NCBI RefSeq assembly: GCF_001425485.1
Contig: NZ_LMQW01000023.1
Coordinates: 457-64,456 of the forward strand
Origin: Aureimonas sp. Leaf427
GTDB taxonomy: Bacteria; Pseudomonadota; Alphaproteobacteria; Rhizobiales; Rhizobiaceae
Length of the DNA stretch: 64,000 nucleotides
Direction: 5' to 3'
In this document: piece after piece, positions 29,726 to 42,339 of the stretch
Layout: every line of letters starts with the position of its first letter
Position numbering within the stretch: position 1 is the first letter of the stretch
Notes under the pieces: model-generated
Told to the model about the DNA's origin: nothing
Seen by the model: only the letters and a program-made list of their open reading frames with translations
Database searches by the model: none
Translations under genes and position numbers: made by a program

Positions 29726-30202
29726 ATGACGGATCAGCCGGTGCTGGAGGACGTGGCGCTCGAGGAGAGCCAATTGCGGTGGCCGGCCTTCGATGCCGAC
29801 ACGGCTTGGCGGCTCGGCAGCTGGATTCACGATCGCGCCAAGCGGGACGGCCTCGTCATTGCGATCGAGATCAGTCTGGCCGGCCATGTGCTCTTCGTCT
29901 CCGCGCTGCCGGGCGCGACGCCGGACAATGCGGAATGGATTCGCCGCAAGCGGAACACCGTCATGCGCTTCCACCGCTCCTCCCTCGCCATGCGCCTTCT
30001 CTGCGAGGCGAAGGGCGTTCCGCTCGCCCAGCGCTATGGGCTCGCTGAGGCCGACTATGTCGCGAGCGGCGGCGGGGTGCCGATTCTGATCGAGGGAACC
30101 GGCTGCGTCGGCGCGGTGGTGGTCAGCGGTCTGCCCGACGTTCGGGATCACCGGCTCGTCGTGGAGGCGATGCGCAGCCTGATCGGCCCGCAGCCGACGT
30201 GA
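29726..30202 (+). CDS. UPF0303 / haem-degrading-domain family protein
   Basis: 158 residues from the ATG at 29726, with GGGA eight bases upstream. The pattern GLVIAIEISLAGHVLFVSALPGAT, WIRRKRNTVMRFHRSS and ASGGGVPILIEGTGCVGAVV-type C terminus matches UPF0303 (YBR137W-like, DUF336/haem-degrading superfamily). Soluble, no signal peptide. Function in bacteria is not established. The gene stands alone upstream of gyrA. Confidence 0.78.
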   Translation: MTDQPVLEDVALEESQLRWPAFDADTAWRLGSWIHDRAKRDGLVIAIEISLAGHVLFVSALPGATPDNAEWIRRKRNTVMRFHRSSLAMRLLCEAKGVPLAQRYGLAEADYVASGGGVPILIEGTGCVGAVVVSGLPDVRDHRLVVEAMRSLIGPQPT

Positions 30203-30347
30203 TTCTGAGGCTTCGGGGGCAGCGATTCCGGTAGAAAAGCGTCGTCCGTGCGCCACCGAATCGAGGCTTTCGGGCGAACTTCTTTGCGCTTTCATGTAAC
30301 CGTCTGAAATCGAACGGTGAAATACGGGCGCTCGGCGTCGTCCGGAT

Positions 30348-30376
30348 TTGCTCGCGCTGCCCTTGGCGACTATACA
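30348..30376 (+). promoter_or_regulatory. Sigma70-type promoter of gyrA
   Basis: TTGCTC (30348-30353), 17-base spacer, TATACA (30371-30376). Transcription would begin near 30383, 28 bases before the TTG start at 30411, which argues for that start codon rather than one inside the promoter. Confidence 0.55.
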
Positions 30377-30410
30377 CGGGCAACGGTTTTGGAACTTTCA
30401 GGGTCCTTCT

Positions 30411-33185
<2,775 letters not shown>

Positions 33186-33194
33186 ACATGAGAA

Positions 33195-33222
33195 AGCCCC
33201 GCCTGCAGGTGCGGACGGGGCT
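33195..33222 (+). terminator. Hairpin after gyrA
   Basis: AGCCCCG (33195-33201) pairs with CGGGGCT (33216-33222) ten bases after the gyrA stop. There is no T tract on +. It lies between the converging gyrA and the short gene at 33262-33390 and could serve both. Confidence 0.45.
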
Positions 33223-33261
33223 CGTGGACGGTTTCGATAGCGCAGTACGCCGTCGAAATGG

Positions 33262-33390
33262 TCAGTGCATGATGCGGCTTTTCTTTGCCACGACCCGCAC
33301 GCGGGATGCTTCGGCTTCCGCGTGAAGCGTTACTGCCGTTGCCGTCACGAGGCCGGCGACCATGGCAAGGGACAGCGCTAGAATCATCAT
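33262..33390 (-). CDS. 42-residue membrane or secreted peptide, unknown function
   Basis: An open frame starts with two ATG codons at 33390 and 33387 and ends at the TGA at 33262-33264. The peptide starts MMILALSLAMVAGLVTATA, a single hydrophobic helix or signal sequence, then has a short basic tail (RVRVVAKKSRIMH). A GGAG ribosome site lies eight bases upstream. A GGAAC-N16-GATT promoter-like signal lies 28-52 bases upstream. No family recognised; too short for most gene finders. Confidence 0.5.
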   Translation of the reverse strand: MMILALSLAMVAGLVTATAVTLHAEAEASRVRVVAKKSRIMH

Positions 33391-33417
33391 AGAAGCGTCT
33401 CCAAGTGTTGCCATATC

Positions 33418-33442
33418 AATCGCCTAGCGGTTTCTTCGTTCC
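33418..33442 (-). promoter_or_regulatory. Possible EcfG (general stress sigma) promoter
   Basis: On the minus strand GGAAC (33442-33438), 16-base spacer, GATT (33421-33418). Alphaproteobacterial EcfG/RpoE2 promoters have GGAAC-N16-17-CGTT, so the -35 is perfect and the -10 matches at TT only. The position fits a roughly 20-base leader for the 42-residue peptide. Confidence 0.35.
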
Positions 33443-33551
33443 AGGCTGCGCTCAAATATCTTGCGATTCCATAAACTCTGCCGAACGGACGGGAGGCGAA
33501 CTCTCTTCCGCAAGGGTAAGTCTCTCAGCCTGAAACGTCGGAGCGGACGAC

Positions 33552-34049
33552 ATGCGCATCGCCCTCTATCCCGGCTCGTTCGATCCGATGACGCTCGGGC
33601 ACCGCGATATCCTGCGCCAGGCCATGGCGCTGTTCGACCGCGTCACGGTCGCGATCGGCATTCATCCCGGCAAGGTGCCGCTCTTCGACTTCGACGAACG
33701 GGCGCGCATGATCCGGGAGGAGACCGAAGGGCTCGTCGCATCCAGCGGCTGCGAGGTTCGGGTCATCGCCTTCGAGGGCCTGGTCGTAGCGGCCGCGAAG
33801 CGGGAGGGGGCATCGGCGCTCGTGCGCGGCCTGCGCGACGGCACCGATCTCGACTACGAGATGCAGATGGCCGGCATGAACGGCACGCTCGAGCCCGGCA
33901 TCGTCACGCTGTTTCTGCCGTCGAGCCCCGCGGTCAGGCCCATAACCGCCACATTGGTTCGCCAGATCGCGGCCATGGGCGGGGATGTCTCGCCCTTCGT
34001 TCCACCCGGCGTCGCGAAGGCTCTTCGCGAGCGTCTGGCCCAGGCTTGA
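33552..34049 (+). CDS. coaD: Phosphopantetheine adenylyltransferase
   Basis: 165 residues, normal length. It makes dephospho-CoA from 4'-phosphopantetheine and ATP. The nucleotidyltransferase motif [13 protein letters not shown] and the C-terminal ATP-binding stretch corresponding to [20 protein letters not shown] are present. It is preceded by GGAG at the right distance. The order gyrA-coaD-ppi-ppi-queA-tgt is a familiar rhizobial arrangement. Confidence 0.97.
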   Translation: MRIALYPGSFDPMTLGHRDILRQAMALFDRVTVAIGIHPGKVPLFDFDERARMIREETEGLVASSGCEVRVIAFEGLVVAAAKREGASALVRGLRDGTDLDYEMQMAGMNGTLEPGIVTLFLPSSPAVRPITATLVRQIAAMGGDVSPFVPPGVAKALRERLAQA

Positions 34050-34101
34050 GGCCCCGCCCGGGACCTGGCAACGGCCACCCCCGTCTTCTTCGGAGATCTT
34101 C

Positions 34102-34653
<552 letters not shown>

Positions 34654-34796
34654 CATCCAGCTGGTTTTCGGGCTCCGGTCTTGTTTCCCGGGGCCCGATC
34701 GTCCATGTGCAGGCCATCGCGACGGTCCGCCGGGAGGCAGGACCGTTTTTCGTACCGGGCGGCTCGGCCGTCCATTCCCGATCAGAGGAGGCTGAC

Positions 34797-35267
<471 letters not shown>

Positions 35268-35341
35268 GCGACCGTTCGTCGAACGAGGATATGTCCGCCC
35301 GGCCCGCAACGGCCGGGCGGTTTCATGATGGGGTGGTCGCG

Positions 35342-36439
35342 ATGCGGGTCGACGATTTCGATTTCGAGCTGCCGGAGGAGCGGATCGCGCTGCGGCCCGT
35401 CGTTCCGCGCGAGGCCGCGCGCCTGCTCCGCGTCGGTCCCGACGCCGGCTTCGGCGATCTCCATGTCGCCGATCTCGTGGCCGAGCTTTCGCCGGGCGAT
35501 CTCCTCGTCTTCAACGACACCAAGGTCATTCCCGCGCAGCTGCAGGGGCTGAGGATCCGGCCGAACAACGCGCCGGGCGAAGGCACCGCGAGGATCGACG
35601 CGACGCTCCACATGCGCATTTCGCCGGAGCGCTGGAAGGCCTTCGTCCGGCCGGCGAAGCGTGTCGCCGCCGGAGACCGCATCGCCTTCGGCCATACGGG
35701 CGGCGCCTGTCTTCAGGGCGTGCTCGATGCGACGGTCGAGGAAAAGGGCGAGGCCGGAGAGGTGACGCTCCTCTTCGATCTGGCTGGGCCCGCGCTCGAC
35801 GAGGCGATCGCCGCCGCCGGGTCGATCCCGCTGCCGCCCTACATCGCCTCGAAGCGGCCGCAGGATGCGCAGGACCGGGCGGACTATCAGACGATCTATG
35901 CGCGGGAGGAAGGCGCCGTCGCCGCGCCGACCGCCGGCCTGCACTGGACACCGGACCTTATCGCCGCCATCGAGGCGAAGGGCGTCGGCACGGCCTTCGT
36001 GACGCTTCATGTCGGGGCCGGCACGTTTCTGCCAGTGAAGGCGGAGACGACGGAGGAGCACCGGATGCATGCCGAGATCGGCACGCTGGACGCCGAGACC
36101 GCCGAGACGATCAACGCCGTGCGCCGGGCCGGCGGGCGCATCGTCGCGGTGGGCACGACCTCGCTGCGGCTTCTCGAAAGCGCGGCCGGCGAAGACGGGG
36201 TGCTGCAGCCCTATCGGGATGCGACGGATATCTTCATCACGCCGGGCTACCGGTTTCGCGTGGTCGACCGCCTCATGACCAATTTCCATCTGCCGCGCTC
36301 GACGCTCTTCATGCTCGTCTGCGCCTTTTCCGGGACGGAGCGCATGAAGGCCGCCTACCGACACGCGATCGACACGGGCTATCGCTTCTATTCCTACGGG
36401 GACGCCTGCCTTCTCGACCGGGCGGAGCCGAGCCGATGA
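35342..36439 (+). CDS. queA: S-adenosylmethionine:tRNA ribosyltransferase-isomerase
   Basis: 365 residues from the ATG at 35342 ([19 protein letters not shown]). QueA adds the epoxycyclopentane ring from SAM to preQ1 in tRNA, making epoxyqueuosine. [27 protein letters not shown] and [14 protein letters not shown] are diagnostic. An upstream in-frame start at 35291 lacks support. It overlaps tgt by four bases, so the two steps are coupled. Confidence 0.97.
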   Translation: MRVDDFDFELPEERIALRPVVPREAARLLRVGPDAGFGDLHVADLVAELSPGDLLVFNDTKVIPAQLQGLRIRPNNAPGEGTARIDATLHMRISPERWKAFVRPAKRVAAGDRIAFGHTGGACLQGVLDATVEEKGEAGEVTLLFDLAGPALDEAIAAAGSIPLPPYIASKRPQDAQDRADYQTIYAREEGAVAAPTAGLHWTPDLIAAIEAKGVGTAFVTLHVGAGTFLPVKAETTEEHRMHAEIGTLDAETAETINAVRRAGGRIVAVGTTSLRLLESAAGEDGVLQPYRDATDIFITPGYRFRVVDRLMTNFHLPRSTLFMLVCAFSGTERMKAAYRHAIDTGYRFYSYGDACLLDRAEPSR

Positions 36440-37566
36440 GCGAGAGCTTCGCATTCAAGGTTCTGGCGACGGACGGCCTTGCCCGGCGCGGCGAGATCAC
36501 CATGCCGCGAGGCACGATCCGCACGCCGGCCTTCATGCCGGTCGGCACGGCGGGCACGGTCAAGGCCATGTATCCCGATCAGGTTCGCGCGCTCGGGGCG
36601 GACGTTATTCTCGGCAATGTCTACCACCTGATGCTGCGGCCGGGCGCCGAGCGCGTCGCGCGGCTGGGCGGGCTTCATGAATTCGCGCGCTGGCCGCATC
36701 CGATCCTGACCGATTCCGGCGGGTTCCAGGTCATGTCGCTCGCGAACCTTCGCAAGCTGGACGAAAAGGGCGTCACCTTCCGCTCCCATGTCGACGGTGC
36801 CGCGCATTCGCTGACGCCGGAGCGTTCGATCGAGATCCAGGGCCTGCTCGACAGCGACATCCAGATGCAGCTCGACGAGTGCATTCGGCTGCCGGCCGAG
36901 CGCGCGGAGGTCGAGCGCGCCATGGAGCTTTCGCTGCGCTGGGCCGAGCGCTCGGCGAAGGCCTTCGGCGAGCAGAAGGGCAAGGCCATGTTCGGCATCG
37001 TGCAGGGAGGCGACCAGCCGGACCTGCGCGTGCGGTCGGCCGAGCGGCTGGCGGCGATGGATCTCAAGGGCTATTCGGTCGGCGGTCTGGCCGTCGGCGA
37101 GCCGCAGGCGGTCATGCTGCAGATCCTCGGCGAGACGTTGCCTGCCCTGCCGGTCGAGAAGCCGCGCTATCTCATGGGCGTCGGCACGCCCGACGACCTC
37201 CTGAAATCGGTCGCGCTCGGCATCGACATGTTCGACTGCGTCATGCCGACGCGGGCCGGGCGCCACGGGCTCGCCTTCACCCGTTTCGGCCGCATCAATC
37301 TCAAGAACGCGCGCCACGCCGACGACCATCGGCCGCTCGACGAGGAGAGCGACTGCCCGGCCTCGCGGGACTACACCCGCGCCTATCTCCACCACCTCGT
37401 CCGCTCCGACGAGCTGCTCGCGGCGATGCTGCTGACCTGGAACAACCTCGCCTACTACCAGAGCCTCATGGCCGGCATGCGCGGCGCCATCGAGGCCGGG
37501 CGCTTCGACGACCATTCGACCGAGGTGCAGGACAGCTGGGCGCGCGGCGATCTGCCTCCGCTCTAA
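36436..37566 (+). CDS. tgt: Queuine (preQ1) tRNA-ribosyltransferase, zinc-site variant
   Basis: 376 residues. Tgt exchanges guanine 34 of certain tRNAs for preQ1. The general base D93 ([10 protein letters not shown]) and the nucleophile D267 ([11 protein letters not shown]) are present. The usual C-X-C-X2-C...H zinc site is not: the aligned stretch is [18 protein letters not shown], with Ser305 and Ser310 at two Cys positions, only Cys307 kept, and Asn336 (TWNNLAYY) at the His. The rest of the barrel is intact, so an active protein with a zinc-free structure is likely. Confidence 0.95.
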   Translation: MSESFAFKVLATDGLARRGEITMPRGTIRTPAFMPVGTAGTVKAMYPDQVRALGADVILGNVYHLMLRPGAERVARLGGLHEFARWPHPILTDSGGFQVMSLANLRKLDEKGVTFRSHVDGAAHSLTPERSIEIQGLLDSDIQMQLDECIRLPAERAEVERAMELSLRWAERSAKAFGEQKGKAMFGIVQGGDQPDLRVRSAERLAAMDLKGYSVGGLAVGEPQAVMLQILGETLPALPVEKPRYLMGVGTPDDLLKSVALGIDMFDCVMPTRAGRHGLAFTRFGRINLKNARHADDHRPLDEESDCPASRDYTRAYLHHLVRSDELLAAMLLTWNNLAYYQSLMAGMRGAIEAGRFDDHSTEVQDSWARGDLPPL

Positions 37567-37973
37567 GCAGAGATGTCGTTGCCCTTGCGGATCGAGCATC
37601 CGGTGATCTTCAGCGATCCGTCCGGCTGACGCTCCAGCGTGTAGCTCGCGATGTGGCTCTGTCCGTTCGGATCGGTCAGGAAGACCTCCTGGCGGAAACT
37701 GGCGCCTTCCTCCTTCATCTCGCCGAAGACGGCGTTGGATGAGCGGAAGACCGGCGCATAGCCGCCTTCGACCATCGTCATGAACATCTGCGCGCTGGGA
37801 AACATCTGCCGGATGTTCGGCGCGGCGTAGGAATAGGCGGCGACGCCGTCGTTGCGCTTGAAGGCTTCGAGCTGGGCGGCGACGACCGCCTTGATGTCAG
37901 ACGAGTCGTCGGCCTGGACCGGCAGAGCGTAGAGGAGCGAGAGGGCGAAGGCGGCGGTCGCGGGAAGACGCAT
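37563..37973 (-). CDS. Secreted DUF4864 protein
   Basis: 136 residues with a signal peptide (1-21, cut likely after PVQA). The mature part ([41 protein letters not shown]) matches DUF4864, an NTF2-like fold of unknown role. It converges on tgt with a four-base overlap of the stops. A 183-base divergent region separates it from the next gene. Confidence 0.85.
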   Translation of the reverse strand: MRLPATAAFALSLLYALPVQADDSSDIKAVVAAQLEAFKRNDGVAAYSYAAPNIRQMFPSAQMFMTMVEGGYAPVFRSSNAVFGEMKEEGASFRQEVFLTDPNGQSHIASYTLERQPDGSLKITGCSIRKGNDISA

Positions 37974-38156
37974 CGGGCGGAAACTCCTTTCGATCTTCGA
38001 GAACCGAAGCTTCCGCCCATCGCCGTCGCGCCGCCATTCCGGTAGGCTTCAATCCTGCGTGATCCCGTCACGAAAGCTTATGGGACGCGGCATGGGCGCC
38101 CGCTGCGCGGGCCCTAGTTGTGTCAAGAAGAAATTGTTTCTGGAGGAGTAGCAGCG

Positions 38157-38561
38157 ATGAGCAGAACACCGATCTTCCTGACGCTGGGCCTCGCCCTCGC
38201 CACGCTCTCGGGCTGCGTCGATGCGGGCGGTCCCGGCTATGTGGAATCGCGTCTCGTCAACGAAGGCCCGGTCGGGTCCCGCGGCTATCGAGCCGCGCCG
38301 GTCTATCAGGCCGCGCCATCCTATCGCACCGGCCCGGTCTACCGCACGGCGCCGTCCTATCGGAGCACGGTCGTCGTCAGCGGCGGGCCACGCTATTCGA
38401 GCCGCGACGACTACCGGGAGCCCGGCTATCGCGATCCCCGCTATTCGCCGCGCCAGAACCGCTACGATCGCGACCCCTATTACGATCGCAACACCTACAG
38501 CCGGTCCGATCGCAGCCGCTACTGCGCCGATGTCGGCTACGACGATCCGCGCTGCGACTGA
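38157..38561 (+). CDS. Tyr/Arg-rich lipoprotein of unknown function
   Basis: 134 residues. The ATG at 38157 has GGAGG eight to twelve bases upstream. A lipoprotein signal ends ATLSGC (Cys22). The mature part is low in complexity: repeats of the form APVYQAAPSYRTGPVYRTAP followed by a stretch rich in Tyr, Arg and Asp (RDDYREPGYRDPRYSP), with two Cys near the end. No family recognised. Such Tyr/Arg segments resemble envelope glycine/tyrosine-rich lipoproteins, but no function can be inferred. Confidence 0.65.
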   Translation: MSRTPIFLTLGLALATLSGCVDAGGPGYVESRLVNEGPVGSRGYRAAPVYQAAPSYRTGPVYRTAPSYRSTVVVSGGPRYSSRDDYREPGYRDPRYSPRQNRYDRDPYYDRNTYSRSDRSRYCADVGYDDPRCD

Positions 38562-38749
38562 TCAGGGAGCTTTCTGGAGAAAGCGTGAGGGGCTTTCCGA
38601 TCAAAAGGTTGGCCGGTTTCGCTTCACCGCGACCGGCCGGCCATCGTGAACCAGAGCCTCCCGCATTCGGCGACCATGTCGCACGCAACCTTCCGCCGCC
38701 ATTTGCCGTTCGTTCAAGAGATGAACATCGGATGAACGGGAGACATGCG

Positions 38750-38965
38750 ATGCCCACAGCGACTCGTACGACACGCATTTTCGACCGCTCCAGCATCGTC
38801 GCCTATGCGGGCGCCGGGGCCGCCATCGCCTTTATCGCTGCGATGACCTTTGGTGCGATCGACGCGCCTTCGGAGCATGGCCACTGGGTTGCCGAACGCA
38901 ATGCACCCGAGGCGACGCAGATGGTGTCGGCAACGCCGTCCGCGGACGGTGCCCAGATCCGCTAA
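38750..38965 (+). CDS. Small single-pass membrane protein, unknown
   Basis: 71 residues from the ATG at 38750 with GGGAG about eight bases upstream; an ATG at 38732 is also in frame. One hydrophobic helix (SIVAYAGAGAAIAFIAAMTF, about residues 15-34) is followed by a short polar tail. No family recognised. The stop lies six bases before the end of the converging SH3 gene. Confidence 0.5.
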   Translation: MPTATRTTRIFDRSSIVAYAGAGAAIAFIAAMTFGAIDAPSEHGHWVAERNAPEATQMVSATPSADGAQIR

Positions 38966-38971
38966 GCTGCC

Positions 38972-39772
38972 TCAGCGTGTCCCCGCCGCGTCGGCTTCTC
39001 GCAGAAGCGTCTCGGCGGGAACGGGCGCGGTGGCAGTATCCCGCCTCCCGCTCGCATCCGGGGCTCGAGCGGCGCCAAGGCGCTGCAGTCGAAGCCATCC
39101 GACGACGCCGGTCGCGGACACTTCCACCTTCTTCCAATCCCCTTCGCCGCCGAGAATACGAATGGTCCGGAGATCGCCGACATAGGCGACCGCCGGTGCC
39201 GTCGTGAACGGATACCGCCGGATCGCCATGTCGCCGGGACGCGCGGTCGGCGCGCGGGCGGGTACGTCCTTGCGAATGGCGGCGGTCGTGAAGGGAATGG
39301 CGGCGGGTACGGGAGGCGGCGGCAGAAGGGCCGGCTCCGCTCCCGCCGGAGCGGTTCTCACCTGAGGCTTTGGAATCGCCAAGCTGGGCTTCGCCTCGGC
39401 CTTGCGTACGATCTCGGAGATCGTGTCGGCCTTGATCGGCGGCAGAAGCGGCTTCTTCGGCGCGGCGGTCGCGGTGGCTGCAGGAGGCGACGCGGTGCGG
39501 GTTTCCACCTTCTCGGGCAAAACGGGCGGAACGCGGGGCGGCACGTCGGCCCGCCGCGGGGGGGCGCTGTCCTCCCGCGACGCCATCTGGCGGAGTTGCT
39601 GCAGAGAGGGGACGCGGTCGAAGACGTCGTCGGACCAGAGGCCGAACTGCGGTCCGGCCCATGCGGCGCCGAAGCCTGCCGCGACGATCCATCCCGAGAG
39701 CGCGAGACCGGAAACGGATCGGGCCGGGGCCTTCCGCTTCGGGGGACTCCTGCGCTTTGTCGCCTTCGCCAT
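38972..39772 (-). CDS. SH3-domain protein with N-terminal membrane anchor
   Basis: 266 residues from the ATG at 39772 (GGGAG nine bases upstream; 39781 also in frame). A basic start (KATKRRSPPKRK) precedes one membrane helix (about 28-46). A Pro/Ala-rich linker (about 75-175) leads to a C-terminal bacterial SH3-like domain (AVAYVGDLRTIRILGG and GVVGWLRLQRL). Probably anchored in the inner membrane facing the periplasm; SH3b domains often bind cell wall. Specific role unknown. Confidence 0.65.
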   Translation of the reverse strand: MAKATKRRSPPKRKAPARSVSGLALSGWIVAAGFGAAWAGPQFGLWSDDVFDRVPSLQQLRQMASREDSAPPRRADVPPRVPPVLPEKVETRTASPPAATATAAPKKPLLPPIKADTISEIVRKAEAKPSLAIPKPQVRTAPAGAEPALLPPPPVPAAIPFTTAAIRKDVPARAPTARPGDMAIRRYPFTTAPAVAYVGDLRTIRILGGEGDWKKVEVSATGVVGWLRLQRLGAARAPDASGRRDTATAPVPAETLLREADAAGTR

Positions 39773-39908
39773 GAACCGCATCTCCCGTCTGGATCGCACT
39801 GGCGACCCTGGATGGGAACTATTCGACGAGTCGTTTTGACAATTCGTTCACGCTGGCCTCTCGTTCACAGCGTGAACGCGGATCGCTGTCGATCGCAGAT
39901 CGTCGCCC

Positions 39909-40085
39909 TCAACGGGCGACGCTTCGTCCACGACGCTCGGGACCCTGCTCCGGGGCATCCACGCCCTCGATCTCACGCGACGCCTGAGCCCAGAATTCGT
40001 GCTCGCGCCCGCTCGGACGGCCCGCTTCTTCCCAGAGAAGATAGGCGCGGTCCCTGACCTCTTCATCGCGATCCGGCTTCGTCAT
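39909..40085 (-). CDS. DUF2934 protein
   Basis: 58 residues from the ATG at 40085 (GGAG eight bases upstream). RDRAYLLWEEAGRPSGREHE followed by FWAQA is the DUF2934 signature, a short helical module common in rhizobia. Function unknown; such genes often lie among stress genes. The C terminus is Arg/Gly rich. Confidence 0.75.
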   Translation of the reverse strand: MTKPDRDEEVRDRAYLLWEEAGRPSGREHEFWAQASREIEGVDAPEQGPERRGRSVAR

Positions 40086-40195
40086 GTCGTTGTCTCCTTC
40101 AATCGGAAACATCATCCATTACAATTAATTTTCTAGTACTGCGCGAAACGAGACGCGAAAAATGAACGCAGGGACCCTTTGCCAGCAAAATAATG

Positions 40196-40405
40196 TCAGC
40201 TGTGGGTTGTGTCCGCCCGCCGGATCGGCGGCAGGCCCCGATTGGCCTCTTCGGGGTCCGGCTCGATCGCCGGATGGTCCCCGTCGGGTTCGCGGATGGA
40301 GTCGTCGCCCACGCCGCCGTCCTCGGGATCGATCTCCGGGACGATGACATCGGGGGACGGCGGAATGCCGGTGGGATCGATGATGTTCGGCTCGATGTTC
40401 GACAT
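40196..40405 (-). CDS. Small acidic disordered protein A
   Basis: 69 residues from the ATG at 40405 (AGGA seven bases upstream). Very rich in Asp, Glu and Pro (PSPDVIVPEIDPEDGGVGDD), with no hydrophobic core and no recognised family. It lies 25 bases after the stop of the similar protein B and is probably in the same transcript. Confidence 0.55.
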   Translation of the reverse strand: MSNIEPNIIDPTGIPPSPDVIVPEIDPEDGGVGDDSIREPDGDHPAIEPDPEEANRGLPPIRRADTTHS

Positions 40406-40430
40406 GTCGTCTTCCTCTCGCTGACGGAGT

Positions 40431-40640
40431 TCAGACCTGCGGCGTGATGCGGTCGAAGGCGCGGTCGGGCAGGTCGGGCTGATCGGCGGCCTGCCGGCGC
40501 GCGCGGTCCTCTTCGAGGCGTTCGGCCTCCGCCAGATCGGACGTGTCGCCGATGTCGGCCGGCGCGTCCGTGACGTCCGGCACGGCACCGTCGGACGCTG
40601 CGGTCTTCGGATCTCCGGCTGGGCTTCGATGTCCGCTCAT
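40431..40640 (-). CDS. Small acidic disordered protein B
   Basis: 69 residues from the ATG at 40640 (GGGAG eight bases upstream, within the 3' arm of a hairpin). Composition is rich in Asp, Ala and Pro with one charged helix (LAEAERLEEDRARRQA). No family recognised. It follows the SulP gene by 83 bases on the same strand, and protein A follows it. Confidence 0.55.
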   Translation of the reverse strand: MSGHRSPAGDPKTAASDGAVPDVTDAPADIGDTSDLAEAERLEEDRARRQAADQPDLPDRAFDRITPQV

Positions 40641-40646
40641 GATCAG

Positions 40647-40676
40647 GTCTCCCGATACGCTCCGGTATCGGGAGAC
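40647..40676 (-). promoter_or_regulatory. Perfect 12-bp hairpin covering the ribosome site of acidic protein B
   Basis: GTCTCCCGATAC (40647-40658) and GTATCGGGAGAC (40665-40676) are perfectly complementary around a 6-base loop. On the minus strand the arm nearest the start codon holds GGGAG, the ribosome site for the ATG at 40640. It also lies 48 bases after the sulP stop, so it could instead be a transcript end without a T tract. A GGAAC-N17-CCTT signal (40702-40677) lies just upstream. Confidence 0.6.
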
Positions 40677-40723
40677 AAGGCGAAGGCCGGGGACATCGTT
40701 CCCGTCGGCCGAGCCTTTGCAGC

Positions 40724-42202
40724 TCAGTGCAGCGGAAGCGTCGCGCCGTCCTTGTCGTGGGCGGCGAAGCGCTCGACCATGGTGGCGCTCGCCTCGTTCA
40801 GGCCGGAGACTTCGACGGTCCGCCCGTTGCGCCGCGCCTTCATCACCACGCGATCCAGCGCTCCGATCGCCGAGATATCCCAGAAATGGGCCGCGCCGAC
40901 ATCGATGACGAGATGGTCCACCGGCTCGGTGACGTCGATCGCGTCGGCGAAGGTCCCGGCCGATGCGAAGAAGACCTGGCCCTCGACGCGGTAGGTTCGC
41001 GTGCGCCCGTCCGCCGAGAGGCTGGAGGAAACGCGGCTGAGCCGCGCCACCTTGCCCGCGAAGAAGACGCCGGAAAGGAGGACGCCGACGAGGACGCCTT
41101 TGGCGAGGTCGGCCGTCGCGACCGTCGTGGCGACCGTCGCCAGCATCACCGCCGAGGAGGCGACGGGATTCGAGCGCAGCTTGACGAGAGAGGACCAGGA
41201 GAAGGTGTTGACCGACACCATGATCATCACGGCCGTCAGCGCCGCGACCGGCACGACCGCCAGAAGATCCTGAAGCGCGACGAGGAGGACGAGAAGGAAG
41301 GCGCCGGCGACGAGCGTCGAAAGCCGTCCGCGCCCGCCGGAGGAGACGTTGATCACCGACTGGCCGATCATCGCGCAGCCGCCCATGCCGCCGAAGGCGG
41401 CCGAGGCCATGTTGGCGACGCCCTGGCCGACGCATTCGCGGCTCTTGTTGCTCGGCGTATCCGTCATGTCGTCGACGATCTGCGCCGTCAGGAGCGATTC
41501 CAGAAGGCCGACCGCGGCGAGCGTGAGGGCGACGGGGAGGAGAATGCGCAGCGTCTCGAACGTGTAGGGCACGTCGGGCAGTCCGAGCGTCGGCAGCGCG
41601 GAGGGAAGCTCGCCGAGATCCGACACGGTCCGCACATCTATGCCTAGCGCCCAGACGAGTGTCGTCAGAACCGCGATCGCGACGAGCGGCGAGGGCACGA
41701 CCTTGGTGATGCGGGGCAGGCCGTAGATGATGACGAGGCCACCGGCGATCAGGGCGTAGGTGGCAGGGGGAACATTGATCAGCTCGGGCAACTGCGCGGC
41801 GAAGATCAGGATCGCCAGCGCGTTGACGAAGCCCGTCATCACCGACTGGGAGACGAAGCGCATGAGGCGCCCGAGCTTCAGGATGCCGGCGAGGATCTGG
41901 ACGATCCCCATCAGGATCGTCGCCGCGAAGAGATACTGGATGCCGTGATCGCGCACGAGATCGGTCATCAGGACGGCGGTCGCCGCCGTCGCGGCCGAGA
42001 TCATGGCGGGGCGGCCGCCGACGAAGGCGATGACGCAGGCGATGACGACGGAGGCGTAGAGGCCGACCTTCGGATCGACGCCGGCGATGACCGAGAAGCC
42101 GATCGCTTCGGGAATGAGCGCCATGGCGACGACCATGCCGGATAGAATATCGCCGCGCAGGTTCGAGACCCAGTCGCGGCGGATCGTGGACGAGATTGTC
42201 AT
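40724..42202 (-). CDS. SulP-family anion transporter with STAS domain
   Basis: 492 residues from the ATG at 42202; an ATG at 42268 would add 22. The membrane part begins with [20 protein letters not shown], the SulP signature of helix 1, and has about 12-14 helices. A C-terminal STAS domain (about 400-480) contains [20 protein letters not shown]. Family members carry sulfate, bicarbonate or related anions into the cell; the substrate cannot be read. It follows the EamA gene on the same strand. Confidence 0.9.
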   Translation of the reverse strand: MTISSTIRRDWVSNLRGDILSGMVVAMALIPEAIGFSVIAGVDPKVGLYASVVIACVIAFVGGRPAMISAATAATAVLMTDLVRDHGIQYLFAATILMGIVQILAGILKLGRLMRFVSQSVMTGFVNALAILIFAAQLPELINVPPATYALIAGGLVIIYGLPRITKVVPSPLVAIAVLTTLVWALGIDVRTVSDLGELPSALPTLGLPDVPYTFETLRILLPVALTLAAVGLLESLLTAQIVDDMTDTPSNKSRECVGQGVANMASAAFGGMGGCAMIGQSVINVSSGGRGRLSTLVAGAFLLVLLVALQDLLAVVPVAALTAVMIMVSVNTFSWSSLVKLRSNPVASSAVMLATVATTVATADLAKGVLVGVLLSGVFFAGKVARLSRVSSSLSADGRTRTYRVEGQVFFASAGTFADAIDVTEPVDHLVIDVGAAHFWDISAIGALDRVVMKARRNGRTVEVSGLNEASATMVERFAAHDKDGATLPLH

Positions 42203-42339
42203 GGAGAGGTCCGCAAGACATGACGGCCCGGCGGCCTTCGCGGCCGCGGTTCGGTGAGGCTTCGTCATTTGCGTTGTCCGGCGGATCGGCGGCCGGAAGA
42301 GCCACCCGGGATCTCACCGGGTCCTGTCGAATGCGTCCC

